Shown: piece after piece, positions 34,205 to 43,277 of the stretch
Layout: each line of letters starts with the position of its first letter
How positions within the stretch are numbered: position 1 is the stretch's first letter
Origin: Methanomassiliicoccaceae archaeon
GTDB lineage: Archaea > Thermoplasmatota > Thermoplasmata > Methanomassiliicoccales > Methanomethylophilaceae
Assembly: GCA_016284295.1 (NCBI GenBank)
Contig: JAEEOP010000024.1
Coordinates: forward strand, 1-49,186
DNA length: 49,186 nt
Direction of reading: 5' to 3'
Position numbers and translations under genes: made by a program
The notes under the pieces: model-generated
Told to the model about the DNA's origin: nothing
Seen by the model: the letters and a program-made list of their open reading frames with translations, nothing else
Databases searched by the model: none

Positions 34205-34230
34205 ATTCAACGGCGTTTAAATAGTTGAAT
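34205..34230. promoter_or_regulatory. Perfect inverted repeat around a TATA box
   Basis: ATTCAAC (34205-34211) and GTTGAAT (34224-34230) flank GGCGTTTAAATA, which contains the likely TATA box of the gene starting at 34246. A dimeric regulator binding here would control access to the TATA box. No regulator is identified. Confidence 0.5.
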
Positions 34231-34245
34231 TATCACCCCAGGTCA

Positions 34246-35136
34246 ATGTCATCCAAGACGATGCTCCTATTGTTCGCAGCGGTCCTAGTGGTCGCTATGG
34301 CGGGCGTTTTCGCATCCGATGATGACACATGTGACGCTCTCACAGTCTTAGACGACCAGGATTTGAACAGATCCTTTTCGGAGAGGGCGTCATCGACCCA
34401 TACCATCCCCTCTATGACCGGTCCCGGGGCGGTTCAGCCCGCCATGAAGGGCCAGAGGTCCGATGCGCCCGACAGGGCGTTCCAGGCCATGCCCGGATCC
34501 GCAATCCCTCCCCAGCCGCCTATGGCAGGCCAGGGTCACGGACCGCAGATGATGGGCGGCCCCCAGATGCCCGGCTTCGGAGCCCATGCTCCCAAGGCCG
34601 TAGAGATCCCGAAGAAGGATGTCCCCTCGAAGACGGAGGAGATCATCGAGGAATACGAGAAGGCATTCAAGGAAAAGAAGGACCAGAAGAAGGACGGCAA
34701 CCCCGTGATCGTCATCGATCATAACGTGTACTCCGGCGAGGAGGCGGTCATCGTCTCCGCCATGCAGGAGGTCCTGGACCGTCAGCTCTTCGAGGCAGAT
34801 TTCCTTGTACAGGTTATAGACGTGCTCGAATCCAAGGGAGAGGTCAAGGCGGCGGACACCGTCAGGGCCGTACTCGATTCGAGATTCGTCGAGGTCAGCG
34901 CAGTCGTCGGCATGCAGCAGTCCGGGAACAGCAAATCCAGGGACGGCTCCGACGACGATGAGGATGATATGAACGACCCCGTATCCGTAGAGGATGCGGA
35001 GGATGAAGAGGAGGAGTCCTCGATGGTTTTCGATTCTCCTTCCGATAACGGTGTCGGCGTTCTCGCTGATTCCATGTCCGCAGACATGAACTTCTGTGTC
35101 TGCTACGACGACCGTGGCCGTTCGGCCGCAATCTGA
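34246..35136 (+). CDS. Secreted protein, function unknown
   Basis: The 296-residue protein has a clear signal peptide (MSSKTMLLLFAAVLVVAMAG) with likely cleavage near AGVFAS. The mature part has a Met/Pro/Gln/Gly-rich linker (about 60-120, GQGHGPQMMGGPQMPGFGAH). A charged helical region (about 125-220, KTEEIIEEYEKAFKEKKDQK) and an acidic Asp/Glu tail follow. It has no recognised domain. Its neighbour at 35353 shares the Met-Pro-Gly linker style, so the two may act together at the cell surface. A TTG seven codons upstream is less likely as the start. Confidence 0.6.
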   Translation: MSSKTMLLLFAAVLVVAMAGVFASDDDTCDALTVLDDQDLNRSFSERASSTHTIPSMTGPGAVQPAMKGQRSDAPDRAFQAMPGSAIPPQPPMAGQGHGPQMMGGPQMPGFGAHAPKAVEIPKKDVPSKTEEIIEEYEKAFKEKKDQKKDGNPVIVIDHNVYSGEEAVIVSAMQEVLDRQLFEADFLVQVIDVLESKGEVKAADTVRAVLDSRFVEVSAVVGMQQSGNSKSRDGSDDDEDDMNDPVSVEDAEDEEEESSMVFDSPSDNGVGVLADSMSADMNFCVCYDDRGRSAAI

Positions 35137-35352
35137 ACGTAACGTACGGTACGTTCGGATTCACTACTGTGTAACGATCAGACAGCGGATGTCAATCCCT
35201 GCGTATCGTTCGTTCCCATGAGATGGGGAGGATGTCCCGATCATGTGCGATCGGCCATTCTCATGAGCTGTAGATCACCTGCTTGGCGGATACCAAGACT
35301 ATCGAAACCACTTACACAAGAAGAAACAACGATACACAGGAGAGTTTAGACG
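35137..35352. promoter_or_regulatory. Intergenic leader between two secreted-protein genes, with one strong dyad
   Basis: AACGTA-CGG-TACGTT at 35141-35155 is a perfect 6+6 dyad beginning 4 nt after the stop. It is a possible terminator stem or operator. No good TATA box is seen before the next gene. A ribosome site (CAGGAGAG, about 35336-35343) lies 9 nt before its ATG. So the second gene may have a long leader or be co-transcribed with the first. Confidence 0.4.
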
Positions 35353-36990
35353 ATGTCTAGCATGAACATGTACTCGATCATGGCCATCCTGGCCGCGATC
35401 TGCCTCAGCTTAGCCGGTGCGACGGCTCTGCAGGGAGACTCCCAGGATGACTCCGGGGCTGCTGTGGAGCAGCCCGTCATCACGGTCCCCGAATTCGAAG
35501 AAGCAGACGCACAGGTCTCCCAGCAGGATACAACCGTCCCTGCGATGCCTGGACAGAACACGACCGCACCCACAATGCCTGAACAGAACACAATGATGCC
35601 TCCCATGCCTTCCCAGGATGGAACAATGCCTGCAATGCCCGGAAACGGATTCCCCCAGAACGATCAGAACACAACCATGCCTACAATGCCTGGACAGAAC
35701 ACAACCATGCCTACAATGCCTGGACAGAACAACACCATGCCTGGATTCCCTGGACAGGGAACCATACCCTCCATGCCTTCCCAGGACGGAACTACACCTA
35801 CGATTCCATCCCAGGATGGAACAATGCCTGCAATGCCCGGTCAGGGAACCATGCCCGGATTCCCCGGTCAGCAGAACGGAACCGCCATCTCCGGAACCTC
35901 CGATATGGCGGGAACCATCGTTACGACCGATGTCGTAAGCACCGCATCCGATCTCACCGCAGACACAGCCAACGCACAGACCATCGTCATGAGCGACGAG
36001 AACAACCAGGTCAAGATCACTGAGGCCGGAACGTACATCGTCACAGGAACCTGCAGCGACGGAAACATCGTCGTCAAGAAGGGAACGACCGGTGTCGTCC
36101 TCATCCTCAAGGACCTGAACCTCACCAGCACCACCGGGGCCACCGTGTCCGTCAACAAGGGCGCAGAGGCCAAGATCATCATCGAGGGAACCGTCACCTT
36201 TACGGACAACGAGGATCCCGCGGACGAGGAGTCCACCGATGCAGAGGTTGCCGACGCCTTCGACGGAGCGGCTATCAAGGTAAAGGACGGAGCCAACGTC
36301 GTCCTCACCGGAACTGGAACGCTCAACATCAACGGAAACGCGAAGAACGGAATCAAGATCGGGGATGCAGACACCCCTTCCTTCGTCATCGACGGGGAGC
36401 TCACGATCAACATCACCGCAGCCAACGACGGTATCAACGGCGGATACGATGTCACGATCCTCTCCGGAACCCTGAACATCTCCGTCGGGGACGATGCGAT
36501 CCACGCCGACCGCATCCTGACCATCGGTAACGACGGCGTCGGACCCACCATCGACGTGAAGAAGTCCGTAGAGGGGCTCGAGGGAACCGTTGTCAACCTC
36601 TTCGGAGGAAGCGCGACCCTCGTCACCAGCGATGACGCGATCAACGCTGCGAACAGCGACGGCACCTTCGCCAGCCTTGGATACTCCGTCAACATCACTG
36701 CAGGCACCTGGACCATCAGGTCCGGCGGGGACGGTATCGATTCCAACGGCAACGTGAACATCGTCGGAGGAAAGGTCACCATCACCAGCTCAGTCGGCGC
36801 AGGAGAGGCAGGGATCGATTACGACGGAGCGTTCTTCGTCTCCTCCGAGGCCAATGTCACCAACAACAGCGGAGTCTCCGGACCCGACATGATGCCTGGT
36901 ATGGGCGGAATGACCATGCCCGGACAGATGGGAGGAAAGGCCTTCCCCGGACAGATGGGCGGATTCGGAGTTCAGACCTCCACGGCCTGA
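35353..36990 (+). CDS. Secreted protein with Cthe_2159-type beta-helix (carbohydrate-binding) domain
   Basis: The 545-residue protein has a signal peptide (about 1-27) and a Met-Pro-Gly linker of imperfect decapeptides (TMPTMPGQNT, TMPAMPGQGT and similar) at about 55-177. The C-terminal domain (about 215-515) has repeated short strands with TGTCSDGNIVVKKG, NGIKIGD, NDGINGGYDVTIL and SGGDGIDSNGNVNIVGG. This is the right-handed beta-helix pattern of the Cthe_2159 family (PF14262), known to bind acidic plant polysaccharide and calcium. A role in host or plant fibre adhesion is inferred. Confidence 0.8.
   Translation: MSSMNMYSIMAILAAICLSLAGATALQGDSQDDSGAAVEQPVITVPEFEEADAQVSQQDTTVPAMPGQNTTAPTMPEQNTMMPPMPSQDGTMPAMPGNGFPQNDQNTTMPTMPGQNTTMPTMPGQNNTMPGFPGQGTIPSMPSQDGTTPTIPSQDGTMPAMPGQGTMPGFPGQQNGTAISGTSDMAGTIVTTDVVSTASDLTADTANAQTIVMSDENNQVKITEAGTYIVTGTCSDGNIVVKKGTTGVVLILKDLNLTSTTGATVSVNKGAEAKIIIEGTVTFTDNEDPADEESTDAEVADAFDGAAIKVKDGANVVLTGTGTLNINGNAKNGIKIGDADTPSFVIDGELTINITAANDGINGGYDVTILSGTLNISVGDDAIHADRILTIGNDGVGPTIDVKKSVEGLEGTVVNLFGGSATLVTSDDAINAANSDGTFASLGYSVNITAGTWTIRSGGDGIDSNGNVNIVGGKVTITSSVGAGEAGIDYDGAFFVSSEANVTNNSGVSGPDMMPGMGGMTMPGQMGGKAFPGQMGGFGVQTSTA
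35545..35870 (+). repeat. Coding repeats of a Met-Pro-rich linker
   Basis: ACAATGCCT followed by variable bases recurs about every 30 bp, encoding TMP-x-MP-x-Q units. Two copies are nearly identical (35675-35734). Replication slippage probably varies the copy number between strains. Confidence 0.8.
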
Positions 36991-37013
36991 ACCCGTGACT
37001 ATCCCTTCAAGCT

Positions 37014-37036
37014 GGGGTCGGCGCAAGCCGATCCCC
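37014..37036 (+). terminator. Hairpin after the beta-helix gene
   Basis: GGGGTCGGC and GCCGATCCCC pair with one bulged base across a GCAA-type loop, 24 nt after the stop. TTTC follows about 10 nt later. Confidence 0.45.
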
Positions 37037-37088
37037 CAAACCATTTCGGTCAATCTTTTCGAACATTATCGAATCTGATAAATCCATC

Positions 37089-38015
37089 ATGGCATTGTGG
37101 GTTCTCATGAGGAATGTGATCACGCCCAGTAACGCCAGGCTGATGACGGTCATAGCCATGACCCTGTTCGGCACATTGGGCCTGTTCACCCGTTTCGTGG
37201 ACCTTCCGGCCAGCGTGATCGTCATTTCCAGGGGCTTCTTCGGGGCCGGTTTCCTACTAATCATCGTGTATCTCATGAGGACGAGGCTCTCGAAGGACGA
37301 CATCTCGTCGAACCTGTTCACCCTGATACTCTCCGGTACATGCCTGGGGATAAACTGGTTGTTCCTCTTCGAGGCGTACAAATCCATCGAGATCTCGATC
37401 GCCACTGTCCTGAACTATATGACACCGGTGATAATCATCCTGATTTCCCCGCTGGTGTTCAGGACCAGGCTCACGGTGACCAAGCTGGTCTGCGCCCTCG
37501 TGGCAATTCTCGGACTGGTCCTGGTCACAGGGATACTGGACGGCAAGTCGCTGGAGGCTAACTCCTACGGACTGACCTGCGGTATAATGGCCGCCGTGTT
37601 CTACACGGGACTGGTCGTCTTCAACAAGCAGCTCAAGAGCATAGGGGCCCTGGACAGGACTTTCATGCAGCTTCTCATCGCCGCCACCGTCGTGCTGATA
37701 TACTCGCTCTTCACCGTGGACTACGGAAGTCTGACTGTCGATGCGACCACCATGGTCCTGCTGCTGGTCATGGCCCTGTTCCCGACGGCCATCGCCTTCA
37801 CCCTCTATTTCGGGTCCCTGGCCCATCTGGAGGCATCCACCTCGGCGATCTACAGCTACATCGAACCGGTCCTGGGGATAATCCTGGGCGTGATCTTCCT
37901 CGGGGAGGATCTGGGCCTGTTCGGATGGATCGGCGCTGGCCTGATCCTGGGTTCGACTCTGGTGTGCGAGATACTCGAGCAGAGGAAGGCAAAGGCGGCC
38001 TTGGCAGGAAGCTGA
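37089..38015 (+). CDS. EamA/DMT-family transporter
   Basis: The 308-residue carrier has ten helices formed by two EamA repeats. The first repeat has FVDLPASVIVISRGFFGAG and NWLFLFEAYKSIEISIATVL. The second has AFTLYFGSLAHLEASTSAIY and IEPVLGIILGVIFLGEDLG, both with the family S-x-A/S...EP pattern. It probably exports or imports a small metabolite; the substrate is unknown. An ATG at 37107 (MRNVITPSN) is an alternative start that removes six residues. Confidence 0.9.
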   Translation: MALWVLMRNVITPSNARLMTVIAMTLFGTLGLFTRFVDLPASVIVISRGFFGAGFLLIIVYLMRTRLSKDDISSNLFTLILSGTCLGINWLFLFEAYKSIEISIATVLNYMTPVIIILISPLVFRTRLTVTKLVCALVAILGLVLVTGILDGKSLEANSYGLTCGIMAAVFYTGLVVFNKQLKSIGALDRTFMQLLIAATVVLIYSLFTVDYGSLTVDATTMVLLLVMALFPTAIAFTLYFGSLAHLEASTSAIYSYIEPVLGIILGVIFLGEDLGLFGWIGAGLILGSTLVCEILEQRKAKAALAGS

Positions 38016-38040
38016 TGTCTTTTCGGACAGGTTCGTACCC

Positions 38041-38059
38041 GATAGCGTAATACGCTATC
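38041..38059. promoter_or_regulatory. Perfect 19-bp palindrome
   Basis: GATAGCGTA-A-TACGCTATC is symmetrical at every position around a central A. It lies 25 nt after the EamA stop and just before the tandem repeats. It could be a terminator stem (no T-run) or an operator for a dimeric regulator, perhaps the AlbA_2 protein downstream. Confidence 0.5.
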
Positions 38060-38060
38060 C

Positions 38061-38179
38061 ATTTGGCGTGGATGGCGTGGATTTTGGCGTGGATTTAACA
38101 TGATTTGGCGTGGATGGCGTGGATTTTGGCGTGGATTTAACATGATTTGGCGTGGATGGCGTGGATTTTGGCGTGGATT
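38061..38179 (+). repeat. 42-bp tandem repeats, 2.8 copies
   Basis: Units at 38061-38102, 38103-38144 and 38145-38179 are identical over their shared length. Each contains GGCGTGGAT three times and ends in TTTAACATG. They are non-coding and lie upstream of the AlbA_2 gene. They may serve as a multi-site operator or be slippage products. Confidence 0.9.
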
Positions 38180-38229
38180 GACGACAATTCAAAAAATAGA
38201 CTAAATATGATAATGTCGCTTGATTGTTT

Positions 38230-39654
38230 ATGACCTCATCAGACGATTTCCTCCAAAGATACGGGCCGGAAGGAGAACGTGTTGAGTATAAGTCAGCGCG
38301 TAAGAACGTCCCTCGTGATTTCTGGGAGACCTATTCCTCTTTTGCGAATACATCTGGAGGAACAATCATCCTTGGTGTGGAAGAGGATCAGATTGCCGGA
38401 ACTTACGAGGTAACCGGTGTTGAGAACCCTCAACATGAGATGAAGGTCATATGGGATACTTTGAACAATCCTGCTAAAATAAGCGCCAATCTGCTCGATA
38501 CCAAGGACGTCTATGTCGAGAATGTCGACGGTTTTGATGTAATCATAGTGGAGGTCCCGCGTGCGGATAGGAGGTCCAGGCCAGTATATCTCAATGGAAA
38601 TATGCTTCTTGAGACTTACAAGAGGAATCATGAGGGGGATTACAGGTGCAGGCAAGAAGCTGTTCATTCTATGCTCAGGGATTCGTTCGATGATAGATCA
38701 GATGGAGAAACAGTTGATTCCCTGGAAGGCTACGATTGTCTGGTCATGGAGGATATAGAGAGATTCGTCTCTATGCTCGGCCCCACCGGACATAGGAACA
38801 AGTGGGCAAGTCAGAGTGTGGAGGAAGTTCTGTTCACCATCGGGGCCATCAAGTCGAAGAATGGAATCATCCATCCCACCCGCGCCGGCCTTTTGATGTT
38901 CGGAAGGATCTCGAACATCCTCGACGAATTCCCTAACTTCCATCTGGATTACAGGGAGGTGATGAATGATGAGAGGTGGAGCTTCCGGATCAATTCCGAT
39001 TCCTTCAACGTGGATTACAACGTGTTCTCGTTCATGATGGCCGTCATCGGCAAGCTTTCCGAAAAGATAGGTTCACCATTCAAGCTAGAGGGAATGAGGC
39101 GTCAGGACGAATCGGAGGCTTTCATCGCTATAAGGGAGGCCGTCGTCAACGCATTGGTCCATGCAGATTATTACGGTCGCGGAGGAATATCCATCATTTA
39201 CGACGGCGACCGTGTCGCTGTGACTAACCCGGGCTCTTTGCGCATCCCTCTCGAGAATGCGATACGGGGCGGAACGAGCGACCCCAGGAACAGTAACATG
39301 ATGCGCATGATGCTGGGAATCGGTCTTGTCGAGGAGATCGGCGCAGGGATACATTCCATGTTCCTCTCGAAGGACGATGGGTCCCTTCTGAACGTATCCA
39401 TCGAGGAATTGGCCGATCCCGAGAGGGTGAGAGTGGTCCTCACACTTCCCATCCAGCAGATATCCCTGACTGAGTCCGAATCTAGGATCCTCAGGTATGT
39501 GTCGGACAATCCGCACACGACCATGAAGGAATTGTCGGAAGCGGTCGGGCTGTCGAGCAGGACTGTCTCCCGTATAGTCTCGGAACTCATAGACAGAGGC
39601 GTGATCGTCCGCACGGGGACGTTCAAGAACATGACCTGGATGATAAAGAGGTGA
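38230..39654 (+). CDS. Schlafen AlbA_2 DNA-binding domain protein with HATPase_c_4 and winged helix
   Basis: The 474-residue protein has three parts. The N-terminal AlbA_2 domain begins RYGPEGERVEYKSARKNVPR and contains FANTSGGTIILGVEED. The central/C-terminal HATPase_c_4-like region has AIREAVVNALVHADYYGRGG and NPGSLRIPLENAI. The last part is a winged helix (LSEAVGLSSRTVSRIVSELI). This layout is a common helicase- or transcription-regulator-like family on mobile or defence islands. Its codon use is more A+T-rich than its neighbours. The ATG at 38230 gives the family N-terminus. Confidence 0.85.
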   Translation: MTSSDDFLQRYGPEGERVEYKSARKNVPRDFWETYSSFANTSGGTIILGVEEDQIAGTYEVTGVENPQHEMKVIWDTLNNPAKISANLLDTKDVYVENVDGFDVIIVEVPRADRRSRPVYLNGNMLLETYKRNHEGDYRCRQEAVHSMLRDSFDDRSDGETVDSLEGYDCLVMEDIERFVSMLGPTGHRNKWASQSVEEVLFTIGAIKSKNGIIHPTRAGLLMFGRISNILDEFPNFHLDYREVMNDERWSFRINSDSFNVDYNVFSFMMAVIGKLSEKIGSPFKLEGMRRQDESEAFIAIREAVVNALVHADYYGRGGISIIYDGDRVAVTNPGSLRIPLENAIRGGTSDPRNSNMMRMMLGIGLVEEIGAGIHSMFLSKDDGSLLNVSIEELADPERVRVVLTLPIQQISLTESESRILRYVSDNPHTTMKELSEAVGLSSRTVSRIVSELIDRGVIVRTGTFKNMTWMIKR

Positions 39655-39764
39655 ACCGGACAGCCCCGCACGCTATCCCCTTTGGCGGATAAATGCAGCA
39701 TATCATGCAGGGATGCCACATCCATGGACCAGACTATTAAATCTGAATCGTAGATACGCACCCC

Positions 39765-40610
39765 ATGTCAGAAGAGAAGCCATTGGTCGGAGAGTTCATG
39801 GTCCGCAACGTCCAGACCATAGATCCGAACATGACCGTCAAGCAAGCCGTGGACCAGGTGATAAACTCCGAGTTCCACGGATTCCCCGTGGCGGAGAACG
39901 GCTATCTTCTGGGTTTTGTGACTGCGAAGGAGCTGCTGCGCTATGTGGACAGCCCCAACGCAAAGATACGCAACGTGATGAAGAAGGGTACTTTCTGCGC
40001 CATCCCTTCCATGACCATCTCCGACGCGACCCGCATCCTCTTCAGATACGGTCTCAGGAACCTCCCGGTCATCGACGAGGACAGGAAGCTCATCGGCATC
40101 ATATCCAACCTGGACATCGTCAGGTCGCAGATCGAGAAGTCCCGCCCCAACAAGGTCATGACGGTCAAGAAGTTCCTCGAGGAGACCAACGGTATCAAGA
40201 TGAAGGTCGTCAACAAGGAGATCGACGTGGACAGGGTAGTCCCCACTCAGAAGGAGGTCTACATGGACGAGCTCGTCGGCCGCCAGTACGAGATCAAGAG
40301 GGGAATGGTCGAGCCTCTGATCGTCGTCGAGAGGCGCAACGGGTTCCTCGTCGTCGACGGCCACCACAGGATCCTCGCGGCGAAGAAGATGGGCATGAAG
40401 ACCTACAAGGCCATCGTCCTGATCCCCAACGATTATGATGTCAAGTTAGGTCTCGAGAAGACCGCCGAGAAATGGAACCTCAGATCCCTTGACGATGTGA
40501 AGATCATCGAGGGCACGAAGCATCCGTTCATGGAGGTCACCACCATGCTCCTCCCCAGCGAGGAGACCGAGGCCCTCACCAAGAAGCTCATAGACCGTGA
40601 TGTTCACTGA
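39765..40610 (+). CDS. CBS-domain protein with ParB-like domain
   Basis: The 281-residue protein has a pair of CBS domains (about 8-125; MVRNVQTIDPNMTVKQAVDQ and RNLPVIDEDRKLIGIISNLD). A ParB/sulfiredoxin-like domain (about 145-245) has RGMVEPLIVVERRNGF and VDGHHRILAAKKMGMKTYKA. CBS pairs bind adenosyl ligands. This ParB-type fold can hydrolyse or bind nucleotides. The combination is found in Thermoplasmata and other Archaea, and the role is unknown. It has its own TATA-like ACTATTAAATC (about 39731-39741). Its stop overlaps the convergent TIGR04076 gene by 7 nt. Confidence 0.82.
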   Translation: MSEEKPLVGEFMVRNVQTIDPNMTVKQAVDQVINSEFHGFPVAENGYLLGFVTAKELLRYVDSPNAKIRNVMKKGTFCAIPSMTISDATRILFRYGLRNLPVIDEDRKLIGIISNLDIVRSQIEKSRPNKVMTVKKFLEETNGIKMKVVNKEIDVDRVVPTQKEVYMDELVGRQYEIKRGMVEPLIVVERRNGFLVVDGHHRILAAKKMGMKTYKAIVLIPNDYDVKLGLEKTAEKWNLRSLDDVKIIEGTKHPFMEVTTMLLPSEETEALTKKLIDRDVH

Positions 40611-40912
40611 TCGTCGATCGCTTCGATGTAGAAGCTGACGGGCCTGAACCCGTCGTTGCATGAGATCATCGCGGACCTGGGATTCTTCATCCATCCGTCG
40701 AAGAAGTTCCCGCCGCCGTTGGTCAGCTCCCTGACGAAGTACTCCATGGACTCCCATGCGCTGTCGCACAGCCCTTCCGGCTTCCGGCCATTCTCGGATA
40801 TGAAGGTCTGACCCTCGCAGATGTCGCAAGTATGTTCTATAGGGTTCTCGTAGATCTCCATAAGGTCCCTGTACTCGGTCCTCCGGACAGCGGTGATCTT
40901 TATCCTGGTCAT
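40604..40912 (-). CDS. TIGR04076-family small protein
   Basis: The 102-residue protein starts TRIKITAVRRTEYRDLMEIY and has CDICEGQTFI, MEYFVRELTNGGGNF and a final MISCNDGFRPVSFYIEA. These match the TIGR04076 family of about 90-110 residues, widespread in anaerobic bacteria and Archaea. It has conserved cysteines, two in C-x2-C and one near the end, and may bind metal. No function is known. It lies downstream of ppsA on the same strand, 40 nt after its stop. Confidence 0.75.
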   Translation of the reverse strand: MTRIKITAVRRTEYRDLMEIYENPIEHTCDICEGQTFISENGRKPEGLCDSAWESMEYFVRELTNGGGNFFDGWMKNPRSAMISCNDGFRPVSFYIEAIDDQ

Positions 40913-40928
40913 GAAAAAGAGAAAGATG

Positions 40929-40946
40929 ACGGGGGACGGGCCCCCA
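40929..40946 (-). terminator. Terminator after ppsA
   Basis: On the minus strand GGGGG-CCCGT-CCCCC is followed within 15 nt by CTCTTTTTCATG. The T-run overlaps the start of the next gene, so it may also weaken read-through into it. Confidence 0.45.
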
Positions 40947-40952
40947 TCGTTT

Positions 40953-43277
40953 TCAGAGTCTGTTCCTGAGCTCCCTCAGGTCCCTGAGCATGATCTTCTG
41001 CTCGGCGGACGCGATGATCCTCTTGGTCTTGTAGAACGTGTCGGGGTTCAGGGAGATTCCGTCGATTCCCTCCTCTACGAGGAATTCGGTGAACTCGGGG
41101 TACACGGAGGGGCCCTGTCCGCAGATGCTCACGTACTTGCCGTTCTCGTGGGCGACCTTGATCAGGTGGCTGATCGCTCTCTTGACTCCTTCGTTCCTCT
41201 CGTCGAAGTATCCCATGTGTCCGAGGATATCGGAATCCCTGTCGCATCCCATGGTCAGCTGGGTGAGGTCGTTGGATCCGATGGAGAACGCGTCGCAGTA
41301 CTTGCAGAACTCGTCGGCCATGAAGATGATGACCGGGACCTCCGCCATGAAGTAGAGCTTGAAGTCCTTGCTCCTCCTGAGTCCGATGGACTCCATCATG
41401 CGGGTGATCTCCTTGACCTCGTCGATGGTCCTGACGAAGGGCAGCATCATGTTGAGGTTCTTGAATCCCATCTCGTCCCTGACCTTCTTGATCGCCTTGA
41501 GCTCGCACATGAACGCGTCGCGGTAGCTGTCTGAGACGTACCTGGAGCATCCCCTCCATCCGATCATGGGGTTGTCCTCGTTGGGCTCGTAGTCCGCTCC
41601 GCCCTTCATGTCGTGGTACTCGTTGGTCTTGAAGTCCGATGTCCTGAGGACGATCGGGCGGGGGTAGAAGGCCCTGGTGACCTTGGAGATACCGTCGGCG
41701 AGCTTGTCGATGAGCTCCTGCTCCCTTCCCTCCGCGAGGAACGCGCAGGGGTGCTCCCCGACGTAGTTGGTGAAGAGGAACTCGATCCTCATGAGTCCGA
41801 CTCCGTCGCAGGGCAGCTTGGAGATCTCGTCCGCCTTCGCGGGCATGGACATGTTGACCATGACCTTCGTCCCGGTGATGGGGACGAACTCTGCGCAGAC
41901 GTTTCCGCCAGTGGATTCTCCGGAGGCTCCGGAATCGCCGCCCTTCTTGGCGATGATCCCCTTGTAGACGTTACCTGTGGTACCGTCGACGGTGACCTCC
42001 ATTCCGTTGGTGAGGCACTCGGTGGCGTTGCCGGTTCCGACGACGCAGGGTGTTCCGAGCTCCCTTGAGATGATCGCGGCGTGGCAGGTCATTCCTCCCT
42101 CGTCGGTGATGATTCCGGCGGCCCTGCTCATCGCGGGGACCATGTCGGGCATGGTCATCTTTGTGACCAGGACATCGCCTTCCTTGATGACGTCAAGGCT
42201 CATGGACGTGTCGTAGATGATGACCTTTCCGGTGGCGAGTCCGGGGCTGGCGCCCAGTCCGGATGCGACGATGGCATCGCTGGACACCGAATCTCCGACT
42301 GTCTCGTTGGTGGACGAGTTACCGGTGGCCGTGATGGGCCTTGCCTGGACGATGTACGCCTTGTTGTCCTCGATGCACCACTCCATGTCCATGGGCTTGT
42401 TGTAGTGGATTTCGATCTGGCGTCCGATCTCGGCGATCTCGAGGACGCGGTCGTCAGCGATCTTCTGGCTCTTGACCATGTCCTTGGGCATGTCCTTCTT
42501 CTCGACACCGCCGTTCTTTCCGCGGACGTACTTCCATGTCTGTGTGGATATCCTCTTCTTGAGGATCTCCATCTTCTGCTTGTCGATGACGTAGGTATCG
42601 GGTGTGACCTCTCCTCCCACGATCGCCTCTCCGAGTCCGTATCCGCCCTCGATGACGATCTGCTTCGCACCGCTGTTGGGGTCCACGGTGAACATGATAC
42701 CGGAGAACTCCGAGTTGACCATCCTCTGGACGACGACGGCGAGCTTGACGTCCTCGTGGGCGTAGCCCTGCTTCTCGCGGTACGCTATCGCTCTTGCGGT
42801 GAAGAGGGACGACCAGCACTTCCTGATCTTGTCGAAGAGGTCCTCCTCGTCCTTGACGTTGAGGTACGTCTCCTGCTGTCCTGCGAAGCTTGCATCGGGG
42901 AGGTCCTCGGCGGTCGCGCTGGACCTGACTGCGACGAATCCTGTCTTTCCCTTGGGGAAGAGCATCTTGTACTTCGAGACGATCTCCTTCTTCAGGTCGG
43001 ACGGGATCTCGCATTGGTCGAAAAGCGCCCTTATCTTGTCGGAGGCCGCGACCAGGGAATCGTCCGAGTTCCTGTCTATGGCCTTCAGCTCCTTGTTGAT
43101 CTTGGAGAATATCTTGCTCTTGGAGAGGAAGTAGTCGTATGCCACTGTGGTGAGGACGAAGGCCTCAGGCACAGGGAATCCGGCGTTCGTAAGCTCTCCG
43201 AGGTTGGCACCCTTGCCACCCACGAAGGGCACGTCTTCGACATGCAGCTCGTTTACATCGACAATTTTCTTATCCAT
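40953..43277 (-). CDS. ppsA: Phosphoenolpyruvate synthase
   Basis: The 774-residue enzyme makes PEP from pyruvate and ATP, the entry to gluconeogenesis. The N-terminal ATP-grasp domain starts ELHVEDVPFVGGKGANLGEL and has VAVRSSATAEDLPDASFAGQ. The central phosphohistidine domain has GGMTCHAAIISRELGTPCVV with the active-site His. The C-terminal PEP-binding barrel has the CGQGPSVYPEF cysteine loop. Length is usual for archaeal PpsA. It is divergent from the porCDAB operon, which supplies pyruvate. Confidence 0.96.
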   Translation of the reverse strand: MDKKIVDVNELHVEDVPFVGGKGANLGELTNAGFPVPEAFVLTTVAYDYFLSKSKIFSKINKELKAIDRNSDDSLVAASDKIRALFDQCEIPSDLKKEIVSKYKMLFPKGKTGFVAVRSSATAEDLPDASFAGQQETYLNVKDEEDLFDKIRKCWSSLFTARAIAYREKQGYAHEDVKLAVVVQRMVNSEFSGIMFTVDPNSGAKQIVIEGGYGLGEAIVGGEVTPDTYVIDKQKMEILKKRISTQTWKYVRGKNGGVEKKDMPKDMVKSQKIADDRVLEIAEIGRQIEIHYNKPMDMEWCIEDNKAYIVQARPITATGNSSTNETVGDSVSSDAIVASGLGASPGLATGKVIIYDTSMSLDVIKEGDVLVTKMTMPDMVPAMSRAAGIITDEGGMTCHAAIISRELGTPCVVGTGNATECLTNGMEVTVDGTTGNVYKGIIAKKGGDSGASGESTGGNVCAEFVPITGTKVMVNMSMPAKADEISKLPCDGVGLMRIEFLFTNYVGEHPCAFLAEGREQELIDKLADGISKVTRAFYPRPIVLRTSDFKTNEYHDMKGGADYEPNEDNPMIGWRGCSRYVSDSYRDAFMCELKAIKKVRDEMGFKNLNMMLPFVRTIDEVKEITRMMESIGLRRSKDFKLYFMAEVPVIIFMADEFCKYCDAFSIGSNDLTQLTMGCDRDSDILGHMGYFDERNEGVKRAISHLIKVAHENGKYVSICGQGPSVYPEFTEFLVEEGIDGISLNPDTFYKTKRIIASAEQKIMLRDLRELRNRL

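Noticed and set aside
35545-35870. Regular short repeats in DNA, CRISPR-like at first glance
   Set aside because: They are in frame within a secreted protein gene and encode a Met-Pro-Gly linker.
38061-38179. Could the 42-bp repeats be a CRISPR array?
   Set aside because: The units are directly adjacent and identical with no unique spacers, and no cas gene is nearby.
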